NCBI GenBank assembly: GCA_000611775.1
Contig: KK106986.1
Location: 1,240,001 to 1,304,000 of the forward strand
Reading direction: 5' to 3'
Length of the DNA stretch: 64,000 nucleotides
Origin: Umbilicaria muhlenbergii
Lineage: Eukaryota > Ascomycota > Lecanoromycetes > Umbilicariales > Umbilicariaceae
Position numbers and translations under genes: made by a program. The stretch's first letter is position 1, and each line of letters opens with the position of its first letter. Positions 46,688 through 58,831 of this stretch are shown in pieces. The notes under the pieces are model-generated. The model made no database searches and was not told where the DNA came from. It saw only the letters and a program-made list of their open reading frames with translations.

Positions 46688-47364
46688 GAGGCACATTTAA
46701 TGCGAGCTCGGCTTGCGGTAGGGGAGAATGAGGAATTGTACGAGTTAAGATATTTGTACAAAGATCTGTCTTCTAGATTATTTCAATGACACTTGGCCCC
46801 ATCGATTATGACACCGGATGATACCCCAGTGCCCATGCAAGTCCGGATGATCTCTCGCCTCCTCCATTCATAATTAACACCCTAGATTCTGCTTTCACGA
46901 AGCTCCGTGTTGGCCTCTCAGACCCAGCTAAAAGACGAGCGTATGGGTTTCAAACAAGTAAGACGCCCAACCATGCGATATTAGAAAGCTCAGCCATCCT
47001 CCGTTGAAAGATCTTAAGGTATTCCGTTCGACCAAGCGGGTAGAAGACAGCAGCCTTTTCCCGTCCTGGAACCTCCAACGCCACCGTGAGCACCAATAAA
47101 ACAAAACCAAGCGGGTAGAAGACAGCAAGCCTTTTCCCGTCCTGGAACCTCCGACGCCACTATATGCACCCACATAACAAAACCAAGTGGGTAGAAGACA
47201 GCAAGTCTTTCCCCGTCCTGGAACCTCCAACGCTACCATATGCACCGTGTTCTGTTCGAGCAAGCGGGTAAAAGACCATCGAGCATTTTCCCGTCCCGGA
47301 ACCTCCAACGCCAGCACCCTTACCACCACAACCAAAACCTCAAAAGCGTACCTTATGAACCACA
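46688..47364. other. Convergent 3' region of RBD2 and UBP8
   Basis: 677 bp without a gene. Its right half is a minisatellite of four 75-77-bp units (47031-47335) ending just 3' of the UBP8 stop. Confidence 0.55.
47031..47335. repeat. Minisatellite, four units of 75-77 bp
   Basis: Units begin with a GCGGGTAGAAGACAGCA-type block at 47036, 47111, 47187 and 47264, and each contains CCCGTCCTGGAACCTCC or a near match. The units differ by point changes and by the length of an AACAAAACCAA-type spacer, so the array is not brand-new. The minus strand is open in one frame through much of it, but no gene is supported. Confidence 0.93.
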
Positions 47365-49213
47365 TCACGCCACCGCTTTCGCCGCCGCCAATTCTTCATC
47401 CCCACCCGGCCCCAGCGACCGCACCATATAAAACAACAAATACGCATCCGCCCGCAACACCTGCGCCTCCGTCGCGAGCGTGACTTTATTATCGTCGAAT
47501 TTGAACCACTGGTCGTCGCGCCGGCAGTAGCAGATGTAATGGCCCGCGTCCATCTTTCCAATGTGCACGATCACGCTCGTCAAGTCGTACCAGCCCGGTG
47601 AGCGGGGCGAGAGCGGGGAAGTCGGGGTGGTGGGTGAGAGGGGGAGGTCGAGGTGGGGTGGCTTTTTGCGGTGGGCGGCGGTGGTGTAGGGGGACATGTC
47701 CAGCTGGAGGGGGTAGGTGAGTTTGGTCTCGAGTTTGGAGGCGTTGGTTTTGGTGTGGGCGAAGCGCTGGGGGGTGGGTTAGCTGGGTGGGGGGTTCTAG
47801 GGCTAAAGGGTGGGGTGTGGTAGGGCGGCTTACCTTTAGCTGGATACAGAGGGATGGGGGGAGCTTCTTGATTGTGACGTGCTTGGTGGCTCGCTGGGGG
47901 GTGTTTTGGCACTTCTCCGATTTGCAGGTGTATGCGTCAGGAGGTAGTCTCTCCGAGCTGGTAAAGCTCCCCAGACATCCGGTCAGCTCCAATGGAGCCT
48001 CGTTGCTCGGTAGCCCTACGTCGATCTTTCTTCGCTTCGCTTGGTGGTGCAGGTCCAGGCTCAGGTCGATGAAGGGGTCTCGGGCCGTGGTGACGTTCTT
48101 GCACGCTAGGCATGTCACGGTGCTCCGAAACTTCCCGTAGAAGCTCTGGTGGTAAAGGCATTCGCAGGATCGTGAGTCTTTTTCCTCGGCGCAGACGCTC
48201 ATCTGGTGCAGCTGATCCAGCATGAACTGGAAATACTCGTGGGCGTCTTGCTGACGGTAGCCGGCAAGGTCCTGGGTAGCATGTATTAGCAGCAGCTGCG
48301 GCCACAGAAGTACGGGTGTACACAAGAGGAAGACTTACCGGATGGCACAGCCATGATTTGTGAAGCAGGCTCACGGGACCGTGGCCCTCTATCTTGTCGG
48401 TGGCGAGAATATCCGCGAAGGAGTCGTTTAAAGCGCAGGCGAGACACGGCGACCGGGTGCATTCGGTGCTGTTGTGGCGGCCAGCAAGGAAGTAGTTCCT
48501 CATCAGAGGATTGTGGATCATCGCCTGGAGAATTACGCTCATATAGCATGACTGTCCCAAGTTGTACAGCCCCCTCGGTGCTCCTGCAAGGCAGGAGGGC
48601 ATCGACAGATTGGCTTGGAGGAAGCTTGGGTCATCCGTTTGCCTGGAGATGGCGCTGTATTTTCGCTTCTTCGGATCTTGATCTTGTTTCAGCATTCTAT
48701 AGTCGCTCCATTGTAGCAGAACAACTTACTTGCGGCGGAAGGAAGTTGTGCTTTCAGCCGAAGTGGTTCCAGCGTTGGATCGTAGATGTAGTCGTCACAT
48801 ACGTGACAATACAAGCACCCCATCCGGCTTTCCACGGCTGTAGAGTGTCAGATCATGTCGTACTGTCTCAATTAAGGAAACTTACAGAACATGTGTTTTC
48901 TGGCTTCACAATGAGCCGCCCTCGTCTCTGCAGTGCTTATTGTCGCACATTGCAAGCAATGATGCGTTGAGAGGATAGTGGTGATGGAAGACTCGTTGCC
49001 ATCCTTGGAGCTTCGAGTGCTCTGGACTTGGGCAACGGAATCGTTGCAAAGGTGGCCTTGTATCCTAAGATAGCCATTGACGCACTGTTCGGCGATATTG
49101 GGAGATTTCGACATCATATCCTGCAAGTGCTCTGCGGTATATTAGAGAGAGAAAACGACATGGAATAGACAAGACATACCGCAACCGTACTCCACTGTCT
49201 TGGACTCACCCAT
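47365..49213 (-). CDS. UBP8: SAGA deubiquitinase Ubp8/USP22
   Basis: Catalytic subunit of the SAGA DUB module, removing ubiquitin from histone H2B. Six exons (49213-49180, 49131-48886, 48837-48730, 48682-48339, 48271-47834, 47766-47365) give 523 aa. An N-terminal ZnF-UBP domain (about residues 45-125) holds HHCLQCATIST, AHCEARKH and GCLYCHVCDDYIYDP. The USP domain has the Cys box GLYNLGQSCYMSVILQ with Cys175 and the oxyanion Asn170. It also has the QQDAHEYFQ block, zinc-binding CxxC pairs (VTCLACKN, CKSEKC) and the His box DAGHYICYCRRDDQWFKFDDN. Exon 4 must begin after AAACAAG to keep frame. Exon 1 is 34 nt. Confidence 0.93.
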
Positions 49214-50001
49214 CGTCGGAACGCGCGCCGCCGAGGGGGGATGAGACTTGGATTTCTCCACGATGATTTGCAAAAGAGCTGGAAAGCGGACAGCTTGGGA
49301 AAAGATGTGGTAAAAGTTTGAAATGCAAAGAGAATTAGCTGTTTGGATTAAATAGCGAAAGAACGTAGATTTGGACAAATGGGAATATCTTGCGTGTCTT
49401 AGCTGTTTGTCAAGTGTAAGTTTGTGTTGGTTTTAAGGAGAGCAAAAGGTGCGAGACGTAGCAGATTGAGAATGACAGTAGCAATGGCAGACACAATAGC
49501 TACAATAGATCCTGAATGGCAGTCTCTAAGGGACGGTTGACAATGCATCGTCAATGACAATTTATATTCATCGAAGTCAATAGCAGTCAGATCTTCAATA
49601 TCCTTATTGTCAGTCTATTTTGGGCCTAGCTCAAGTGTTAGCTGCATCTCGACTCCACGTTTTGTATGTCGATCTCCCGCCGGGAGCTAAGCCTGTTCAA
49701 GTGATTGTGCATCTGCACCAGATACTTTAAGCATGATAGGTCGCAATCAGTGTTCAGCAACAGGTTGTGGCCAATTGTTATCAAACAGAAAAGCGCATAG
49801 TGCTGCAAATAACATGTTCTTCCCTGTTCAGCGACAGTGCCTAGGTAGACAAGGAATTCGAATGTGGCACGTCACAAGTTTCAAGAGCAAATGCGCCAGT
49901 TCATTGTTACCGTGATTATGATCGATCGCTGAGTACATAAACATCTAGGATATTTGACCAAGGTAAAACAATAACTCGACCCTCCGAGGTATTGAACATC
50001 C
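49214..50001. other. UBP8 promoter and DAM1 3' flank
   Basis: 788 bp, rather AT-rich, between two minus-strand genes. No coding frame or repeat is convincing. Confidence 0.4.
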
Positions 50002-50804
50002 CTATCGTGCACCCCGAGGCTTCGCCCTTGCCAACCCGCTTCCACGGGTCCCTCGTCCCGTGCCCCGCATTTGACTTCCTCGACCAACTGTGCTTCCACG
50101 ACTACTGTTCCCTACACTTGATCCTGACGGGGGCGCGGAATTCGCATACTTCTGAGCCGGTTTTAGGGAGGATGGTGGATTCTCGACGAAGGAGGTATCG
50201 GTCGTCCTAAGGTATCGCGTGTCAGCATGGTTCAGACGTCTCCAATAGCCTTACACACAGGCCTGCCACTTACAGGAAGGTTGTCTCAGCGTCGAAGTCG
50301 GGTTGATAGGTGTTTGCGCGTGTAGCACTACCTTTAGGGATGGGTATTTGTTAGTCCGTCTAACAAAGGGCAAGACTCGCAATGCTGACCAGTATGCTCT
50401 TCCTGCTGGGAAACCCTCTTGAAAGAGTCCGAAATTGGAGCCTGAAGCTGTCAGCAATGTGCGCAGGATTCCAGTCAACGCTGACGCCGTACTTCGGGAA
50501 AGTCCACGCAGAAAGCGTTCACGTTCAAGCCATAGAGGAAGCTGGCAAAGCTCTCGCTGAACCTTGACAAGCTCTCGTGCATCAGTTGTAGATGCATAAA
50601 GTTCGCCTCCAGATCAGCCATGGAATCGGACAACTCGGCAAACGCAGGCTCCAAAGCCTCCAAGGGGAATTGCGATGACCCGCTTGCACCGCCAAACCCT
50701 TGACTCTCGCGTAATGAAGTTCGCGAACTTGGGCGCAAAGGAGTGGTGGGCCGGGAGGAGGCGCGGTTGCGCGACGTCGATCGCTTGCTGCTTCCCCCTT
50801 CCAT
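50002..50804 (-). CDS. DAM1: DASH/Dam1 kinetochore complex subunit Dam1
   Basis: Outer-kinetochore subunit of the DASH complex, which couples chromosomes to microtubule ends and is regulated by Aurora B. Four exons (50804-50493, 50441-50390, 50331-50274, 50206-50002) give 208 aa. A Ser/Arg-rich basic N-terminus (KRSTSRNRASSRPTTPLRPS) carries possible Aurora sites. The Dam1 core is almost unmistakable: EPAFAELSDSMADLEANFMH, LQLMHESLSRFSESFASFLY and GLNVNAFCVDFPEAPISDSF. The C-terminus has FDAETTFLTTDTSFVENPPSS and a Gly/Arg-rich tail. The second intron has a GTCAGC donor; without it the frame ends early. Confidence 0.93.
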
Positions 50805-51266
50805 CGCTGCAGTATTTGCAGAAGTCAGGCTTAGAATGATGCAGTCAATGCATTCAGCAAGCTCGCGATATGGCGCAGGGTTCGAGAGGTGGGAGACGTG
50901 TCCTCCTTGTCGCGTGGAGACTACGAGTACTCGCAGGCTGGAGCAGTGTTGACAGTGTGGGGCGGCAATCCTTGTCGATAACGGTAAGGTAAGGTAAGGT
51001 AAGGTAAGGTACCTCGTACCACGTAATCTCACCACTTACCGAAAGCACGGTAGCGCGGTACGGGTCCCCGGGCCTTGAGACTCGAAGGTGCGGGCATGCA
51101 TGATCGAAGTGGGAATGGCTGCAATGACGACGGGACGATACAATTACGGACGCTTCAAGGGTGCGCCGACATTTTCGTTTGATTACGAGATCGTCCACTA
51201 GCAAGCCTATTGCAAGGAGCAAGCTCACAATCCCCGATCTCCAGTTCTGGTTCAGAACGAATTTAC
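50805..51266. promoter_or_regulatory. Divergent DAM1/CRAL-TRIO promoter with GGTAA repeats
   Basis: 462 bp between opposing start codons. It includes a (GGTAA) pentanucleotide array at 50983-51011 running into GGTACC. Confidence 0.5.
50983..51016. repeat. (GGTAA)n pentanucleotide array
   Basis: Five full GGTAA units and a partial one, followed by GGTACCTCG. Each unit joint also reads as TAAGGT, so the array is a string of splice-donor-like motifs on the plus strand. Confidence 0.9.
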
Positions 51267-53162
<1,896 letters not shown>

Positions 53163-53339
53163 TTGAGCTGTCGAGTGCCACGGAACCACGACATGAGTGA
53201 CCTATAATTATGTATATTATAGCGTATGGCGAGGGCGTTGATCGGGAACTGCATAAGCATCGTCACCTGGTTGCGGTTGTATTATGATGCATCTTGTTGG
53301 GTTACCCATAGAGCAAAAGTGGTTTCCCCAATAAGCATT

Positions 53340-54102
53340 CTACATTTTAGCCTTTACTTCATTGAACAACGCCTTGAGCTTGTCCATATCGGTCTTCTGT
53401 GCAGGCCATCCGATTCCTAGGCCCTCTGTCTCGTTCGGTTTGGGTATCTGCAATCAAGCGGTTAGACATCGTTCGTGCAATAAGGTCGGTTGTAAATATG
53501 CCATACCATATGGAAATGTACCTGAACAGAGATACGTAAGTCAGCACACCGTAGCACCGCAGCTTTATACCCCATCATTATACAGGCAACGTACGTGATC
53601 GACCTCCTGATGCGCCAGCCTTCCATTGTTCTGCAGGATATTGTAGTTCTCCGCTCCCGTCGCCCGGACCAATTTCTTCACCACAGGCTACTCCCAGATG
53701 GTCATCAGCTTCCGTGGCCTCGATCGCAGGGCATTCGGAATGCCCTGTAGAACACACACGCTCATACCAGTATCTCCTCGAGCGCCTCATCGGGTATGTC
53801 CGTGAGTTTCGTGCCGTGGTGTTTGGGTACCACCAGCTGTGCCAAGATGATTTGTATTAGTATTTGATGTAGTTGAAGCAGCCTGAGGAGGACGCACTGC
53901 ATGGCCTTGACTGAGAGGTTGGATGTCTAGGAAGGCGAATATCCGGTCACTCTCGAATAGCTTGAAGGAGGGGATGTCCCCTGTGTAGGTGGACTGCGGT
54001 CAGTTATCTGCGTTGTTTGTGTGAAGGGAGTGTGTGGATGGATTGGATTTGGATTGGAGTTTTGGTACCTTTGATGATCTTGCAGAATATACAGGCCGCC
54101 AT
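53340..54102 (-). CDS. HNT1: HIT-domain protein, HINT/Hnt1 type
   Basis: Nucleotide phosphoramidase of the histidine-triad superfamily. Six exons (54102-54069, 53980-53898, 53836-53768, 53687-53595, 53521-53507, 53447-53340) give 133 aa. It begins MAACIFCKIIKGDIPSF, then FAFLDIQPLSQGHALVVPKHH and NYNILQNNGRLAHQEVDH. The catalytic triad HVHFHMIPKP is spread over exons 4-6, with one exon of only 15 nt (VHFHM). The C-terminus is PAQKTDMDKLKALFNEVKAKM. Cys pairs typical of zinc-binding HINT branches are only partly present (CIFC). All joins keep frame. Confidence 0.93.
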
Positions 54103-54643
54103 TATTGCTTTTGGGTACAGCGAGAGGTAGAGAGAGGGTTGGCAAGGGATTAGAGGGGCTTGAAGTAGAGGGATGGCGGGGTAAACTGTTTATTGGAATA
54201 GATTTTATAATAAGAACTTCCTTGGATTGGAGTGGGACAAACTAGCTCAGAATCCATTTCTTGCCTTTTACCAGAGATGGCCGTGGTTATGCCCAACGTG
54301 CTCCGTTAATCAATCTTTGGAAACACACTTCTGCCTTGAGCAGAGTTATTTTTTGCTTTTTGCAACTGAGATTAAATCATGTACTCTCTATAGTAGTTTT
54401 TGGAGCGGACTTATTACGACACGTTCGTGAGTTCGAGTCTGCAGGCTATCAAAAATCCGTGCAATTTCATAAAAATAAGCGAACCTACGTTGAGTGCATA
54501 ACCGCTTTCCGCTAAACAGGACCAAGAGGACCCCCAGGTGCACCAACACATCAAGTGGCGGTTTTGAGCAGAACCACATGGGGGATCCTCAGGAGCAGCA
54601 GACAAATAGCGAAAAGCACAATGACAATCAGTGAAGTCAAGGG
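54103..54643. other. Flank between HNT1 and the TRIM element
   Basis: 541 bp, AT-rich, with no supported gene. A TTCGAGTCT stretch near 54431 resembles a tRNA B box, but no tRNA can be folded around it. Confidence 0.4.
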
Positions 54644-54648
54644 TGTAG

Positions 54649-54745
54649 TGTTGTGATGTGAAACGGCTGTGGATTTTCTACGTGGGCAGCTCGCTACTTG
54701 TACCACTGACACTAGTCCTAATAGGTCATAGGGCGAATTCCAACA
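54649..54745 (-). repeat. 3' LTR of the TRIM element
   Basis: 97-bp terminal repeat, identical base for base to 55243-55339. Its outer end adjoins one copy of the TGTAG duplication. Confidence 0.93.
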
Positions 54746-55242
54746 CTCCCTCTCGAAAGAAAGATCCTATTAGACATGTGTGTCTCCTGTACGCGTAGCT
54801 CCCTCTGAAGTATCTCCCTCTGAATTGCAGCCTACTCAGCCCTTCTTAACCACCCAATCTGAATTGCAGCCTACTCAGCCTCTTCAAAACCACCCAAAAC
54901 CTCTCATACCGTAGGTGGAAATGGTGGAAAGAGTACTGTGTCTAGCCCTTTGATTCATGACTGTTCTCTTCCTTTCAGCTCTGTCACATCGCTTCTCCAC
55001 CTAACCTCTGGATCCTTGTCTCTGGGTTCTGGCCTCGTTGGCTCATTGGCTCATTGGCTCGTTGGCTTGTTGGCTCATCAGTGTGCTTCTGACTGTGACT
55101 TGTATCGCTATAGGAGGTGGTCAGATCATCTCTGAGCTTCTGTGATATACAACACAGCCTGCGTTCAGTGCTGTGAGGGAGCCGCCTCCAGGTATAGACA
55201 GCGTGTAGTAATAGAACTACTGCGCATACCGGGCTCATAACC

Positions 55243-55339
55243 TGTTGTGATGTGAAACGGCTGTGGATTTTCTACGTGGGCAGCTCGCTACTTGTACCAC
55301 TGACACTAGTCCTAATAGGTCATAGGGCGAATTCCAACA
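55243..55339 (-). repeat. 5' LTR of the TRIM element
   Basis: 97-bp terminal repeat identical to 54649-54745. The primer-binding site (55229-55242) lies directly inside it with no spacer. Confidence 0.93.
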
Positions 55340-55344
55340 TGTAG

Positions 55345-55732
55345 ATAATAAAGCGCAGTAGCTAGCGTCTGCGCACTTGATCCTCTATAAGGAGGACTTA
55401 TATTGGGGGCCTCCCTGTGTGAGAACCCCCTATCTCAAGGTGTATGGACAAACTAAATAGCAGTCTTCAGCTGGGATTTCAACAACCCAACTACGAAGAA
55501 AGATCTGAGGAAATATTGAACACAGGGATATAATTGGTCATAAATCTCTACAATGCTTGCTACAGGGATTCTCATATATCGCTTTGACCGTTGAATTGTT
55601 GAGGGTTACCCTATCAGAGGACTGCACTTAAGTTGACAGTGCGCCTGCCCCTGGATGTGCTGGATTTTGCATCTAGCTGTTCAACCGGAAGGGCTCCATC
55701 GGAGTGTATACAAGATGCTAGAAACCCATTTC
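55345..55732. other. Flank between the TRIM and the RSA3-like gene
   Basis: 388 bp with no recognised gene; probably the 3' flank of the RSA3-like gene. Confidence 0.4.
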
Positions 55733-56147
55733 CTAAGAGCTCATCATCTTTTTCTTCTCCGCGTCGCTGTAAATACTGGCACCCTGTTTCAATGCCGAGA
55801 TCAGGATTGGCAAAGATTTGTCGCCAAAATCACTCGCACTCCTCAACTTCTCCAGATCATCGGCGAACTCGGTTGTGACCTTCTTCAGGTAGAAGCTCTC
55901 GAAATCTTGATCCGTGGATGCAGACTCCGGCTTGGACTCCTAATACCCTGCGCTCAGCAATTTCCTCTCACTGTAACCTAGATAGCTGTTTACGAACCTC
56001 TGCGACTTGGCCTTTTGAAAGCTCAACGTCATTGACTGGTTTAGGCTTCGACGGTGGGAGCTTTGTGGCCTTGGACTTTGCCTGGAGGAGCGTCATTAGT
56101 TGTTTCGGCGTGGTGGAGAGTTGGTCTTATCGAAAGGACCTTACCAT
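55733..56147 (-). CDS. RSA3: Rsa3-like ribosome-assembly protein
   Basis: Small nucleolar factor of 60S subunit assembly by resemblance. Three exons (56147-56145, 56081-55998, 55939-55733) give 97 aa. The first exon contributes only the ATG; the second starts AKSKATKLPPSKPKP, a basic nuclear-type N-terminus. The C-terminal domain reads FESFYLKKVTTEFADDLEKL, then RSASDFGDKSLPILISALKQ and GASIYSDAEKK, the pattern of the ribosome-assembly-protein-3 domain. An alternative start is an in-frame ATG at 56095-56093 inside the first intron (MTLLQAKSK). The gene is shorter than many homologues. It sits between the TRIM and the GH128 locus, so it is a host gene inside a repeat-bearing stretch. Confidence 0.75.
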
Positions 56148-57244
56148 TGTAAAAGATGCAAATTTGGAGTAAAGCAGATGAGATGTAAAATCTTCTCTAG
56201 TGCAGAGTCTTGTTGTTCAGAGGCTCATGACCCGCATGGCCTTTCCGGAACCAGCTTTAAGGAATTGCGATTCTTGAGTCATCTTATCTACAACTGTCAG
56301 TTCCGCTTCCACCGGTGTCTCCACGCTGAAGGAGTTCGATAACACCATGTCTTGAACCAACTCCGGCCCAGGAGTTGTAAAAACTCCGAACCGGATTACT
56401 TGGATGTCCTCAATGTCACCACATGAGCACTACATACTCGTTCAACACCAGACCTTCAAGGCCGGGCGAGTTGGCAGCAAGGCCAGCCTGGTGAACACGC
56501 TGGAATCATCCTGGAATTATGCCGGAAAAATGCTTTGCACATTCCTATGACTGGCTCGCGAGTATCATGAAACGTTGACGGGGAATTCTCTGAGTTGGTT
56601 ATGCGCACAACAGCACCAATGAGCGCCGTATGCCCAACCTTCTGCACACTACGGAACGGGGAAAGAAGAGAAACCAGTTCCATGCGGCACTCCCTGTAAG
56701 GTACCATCAACAACAGTTTCTCGGCCTACGCTTGGCAGCCTGGTGTTCGGGAGTGTTGGAACAGAGCTTTTTCCTCCATAGGAGAATACCATCCTTCGCT
56801 CAGACTGCCTGTGCGTGCTTCATCTCGAGCTAGGTCGATTCATCTCGACCGATGTTTCAGTCTACCGGCCAGAACCCCATGTCCAGTGCTGCTGCGACTG
56901 CGCCCTAAGATGACACAGTCATGGGTTCCTCAACGTGGTTCGCTCTATGGCAAAATTATTTGTCGGCATCTTGGTATTTCGGTATTGTTCGCCCCTTGAA
57001 TGACTTCATGTGTTTCAATGACTGTCTCTGTTGATTTCAGAAAGAAATCACTCTAATTGTAATCCTTTGGACCAGCCTCTGTTCCCATCCATTATATCTT
57101 CTGCTGGCTATTTGAGGTTTCAGTTTTCCCGTTCTATTTATCCGCATTCCATTCCTTACACCACCAGGAAAAGAGCTGTTCTATCCTTATATCTTGTGGC
57201 TCACACGGTTTTTCCCTAGCAGTCTCTCCCCGCTAAGTTCAAAT
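56148..57244. other. Gene-poor stretch upstream of the GH128 locus
   Basis: 1.1 kb. An 85-codon frame on the minus strand (about 56713-56456) is open but lacks family features. The right end probably holds the promoter of the GH128 gene. Confidence 0.4.
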
Positions 57245-58191
57245 ATGCATCTGCTCTCGGTCTCTCTAGCATGCTTGGTCTTCCTGGTCACGGTCAATGG
57301 CGCACGTATGATCTCCAACCGGATCTTCACCGTGAGCCATGCTGACCAGTAGGCTCAGATGTACGAGGTGGTCTCAGTGAATATGATAGCTACCCACGGC
57401 ACCGACCTCGCCAGCAGCATGACACGGCGGCCTTAACACATACCAAGCGCAATTCTACCAGCTCTAGCTCGAAGAAAGGCGCAGGCATCTGGTACGCTGA
57501 AGGCATGACTGCTGGCATTCCTAAGGTTGGAGCCACCTGGCACTACAACTGGAGTCCTAACACGCAGGAGTCACTCGATGCAGGCCCGGTAGCATCCGGC
57601 ATTGAGCCTGTCGCCATGATAAAGACACTGTCTGATCATACTCCTGAGATCCTCAGTACCGTGAAGGCCGATTATCAGACCGTGCTGGGCTTCAATGAGC
57701 TAGATGGTAATGACATCACGGCTTAGTAGGCCGTGGATGCCTGGTCGGATATTGTTGCTACGGGCCTCTGGATTGGCAGTCCTGCTCCTACCACAGTTCA
57801 TGCTCCCCAGCCGGGGGACTGGTTCTACGACTTTATGCAGGGTGTAAACAACAGTGTGGATTTCATTGCTCTGCATTTCTACTCAGCAGGCACGGATTGG
57901 GCAGCAGAACTGGAAAAGTACGTCACCGACGTGCATGAAATATACCAAAAGCCGATCTGGGTAACGGAATTCGCTATGGTCAACTACAGTGGCAGTTCGT
58001 ATACTACGCCTGACATGCAGACGGAAGCCCAGAATGCGATTTCGGCCTGCGAAATGCTTAACAGCCTCAGCTTCGTGGAACGCTACGCCTGGTTCGCTAT
58101 GCCACAGAACAGTTATCAGCCTGATACCTATCTATTCGACAATACTTCAACCATCACCGTGATTGGAGAGGCTTACAGTTCCGTCCCCTAG
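57245..58191 (+). pseudogene. Secreted GH128 (Asl1-type) glucanase gene with two in-frame stops
   Basis: Member of the glycosyl-hydrolase catalytic-core family (GH128) that cuts beta-1,3-glucans. Two exons (57245-57305, 57353-58191) keep one frame of 300 codons. A signal peptide (MHLLSVSLACLVFLVTVNGA) precedes a Ser-rich leader and the catalytic domain from KKGAGIWYAEG. One catalytic Glu lies in LGFNELDGND (most homologues have NEPD) and the other in PIWVTEFAMVNYSG. The tail VERYAWFAMPQNSYQPD is normal. Two adjacent TAG codons (57724-57729) sit between GNDITA and AVDAWSDIVATG. CAG-to-TAG change would explain both. Everything else is intact, so this is a recent pseudogene, a read-through gene, or a sequence error. 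Confidence 0.82.
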
Positions 58192-58831
58192 GTTGTTGAT
58201 CATAAGCCATGCTGGTGTACTGTCGTTAGTGTGGAAGATGCATATACTACTTATTACGAGTGGGTCAACTTGAGTTGCGCTGTGCGCGAATCTTATTTCT
58301 GTTTGATGGGCCATTACCATATGTTCTCTAAGCGTATGCCTGTCTATGCGCTATATTGTAATTAAACAGTACATACAAGCCGACATTGATTGTACGTTAT
58401 ACATCACAGACTTTGAAAAAGCCAGCCGTAGAAGTAACAACATAGATCATAAAACATAGTTCCGATCCTTCAGTTGTTTGGTGCGACTGTTGTTGGTGTA
58501 GGGCGTTCCCCCGTGAACTGAGAGTGGTGTTTGGTAAATACTCCGATTTGTTCACGTCTGCCAGTATTAACGATTGTTTCATGCCACATAGGACAGATCT
58601 ACGAGATCGTAGAGACGCGGACAGTAACTCTTCATTACCGTTGCCTCCAGCTCATCATGACCATGTGCTGCCAGCAACGAAGTGAACGCTGCTTGCCGTT
58701 TAGGGGAGCGCTGACAACACAATCAGGCATCAACTTTCCACCGCCTCAAGACTCATTAGCTTGATCATCCTAACACCTACTTGCTTATTGGACTTCTGTT
58801 GAGCCTGTTTAGAATACAAATTACATCGTCG
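58192..58831. other. Region between the GH128 locus and the next gene
   Basis: 640 bp with no supported gene; likely the promoter of the downstream gene. Confidence 0.4.

Larger units (their letters stand above)
54649..55339 (-). mobile_element. Copia-type terminal-repeat retrotransposon in miniature (TRIM)
   Basis: A 691-bp LTR element bounded by identical 97-bp LTRs that start TGTTG and end CAACA, flanked by the 5-bp target-site duplication TGTAG (54644-54648 and 55340-55344). Element sense is the minus strand. Directly inside the 5' LTR the sequence GGTTATGAGCCCGG matches the anticodon stem-loop of initiator tRNA-Met, the half-tRNA primer site used by Copia elements. A purine-rich tract (GAGAGGGAGTG) abuts the 3' LTR. 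The internal part is about 497 bp with no gag or pol sequence, so the element is non-autonomous but looks structurally whole. Identical LTRs point to a young insertion. Confidence 0.9.

Noticed and set aside
54420-54440. TTCGAGTCT resembling a tRNA B box
   Set aside because: No A box, acceptor stem or anticodon arm can be placed around it.
56456-56713. 85-codon minus-strand frame between the RSA3-like gene and GH128
   Set aside because: No recognised motif and no clean flanking exons; left as unassigned.
56740-56790. GGGAGTGTTGGAA stretch resembling the TRIM polypurine tract and LTR start
   Set aside because: The match is too short, and the rest of the LTR is not found next to it.
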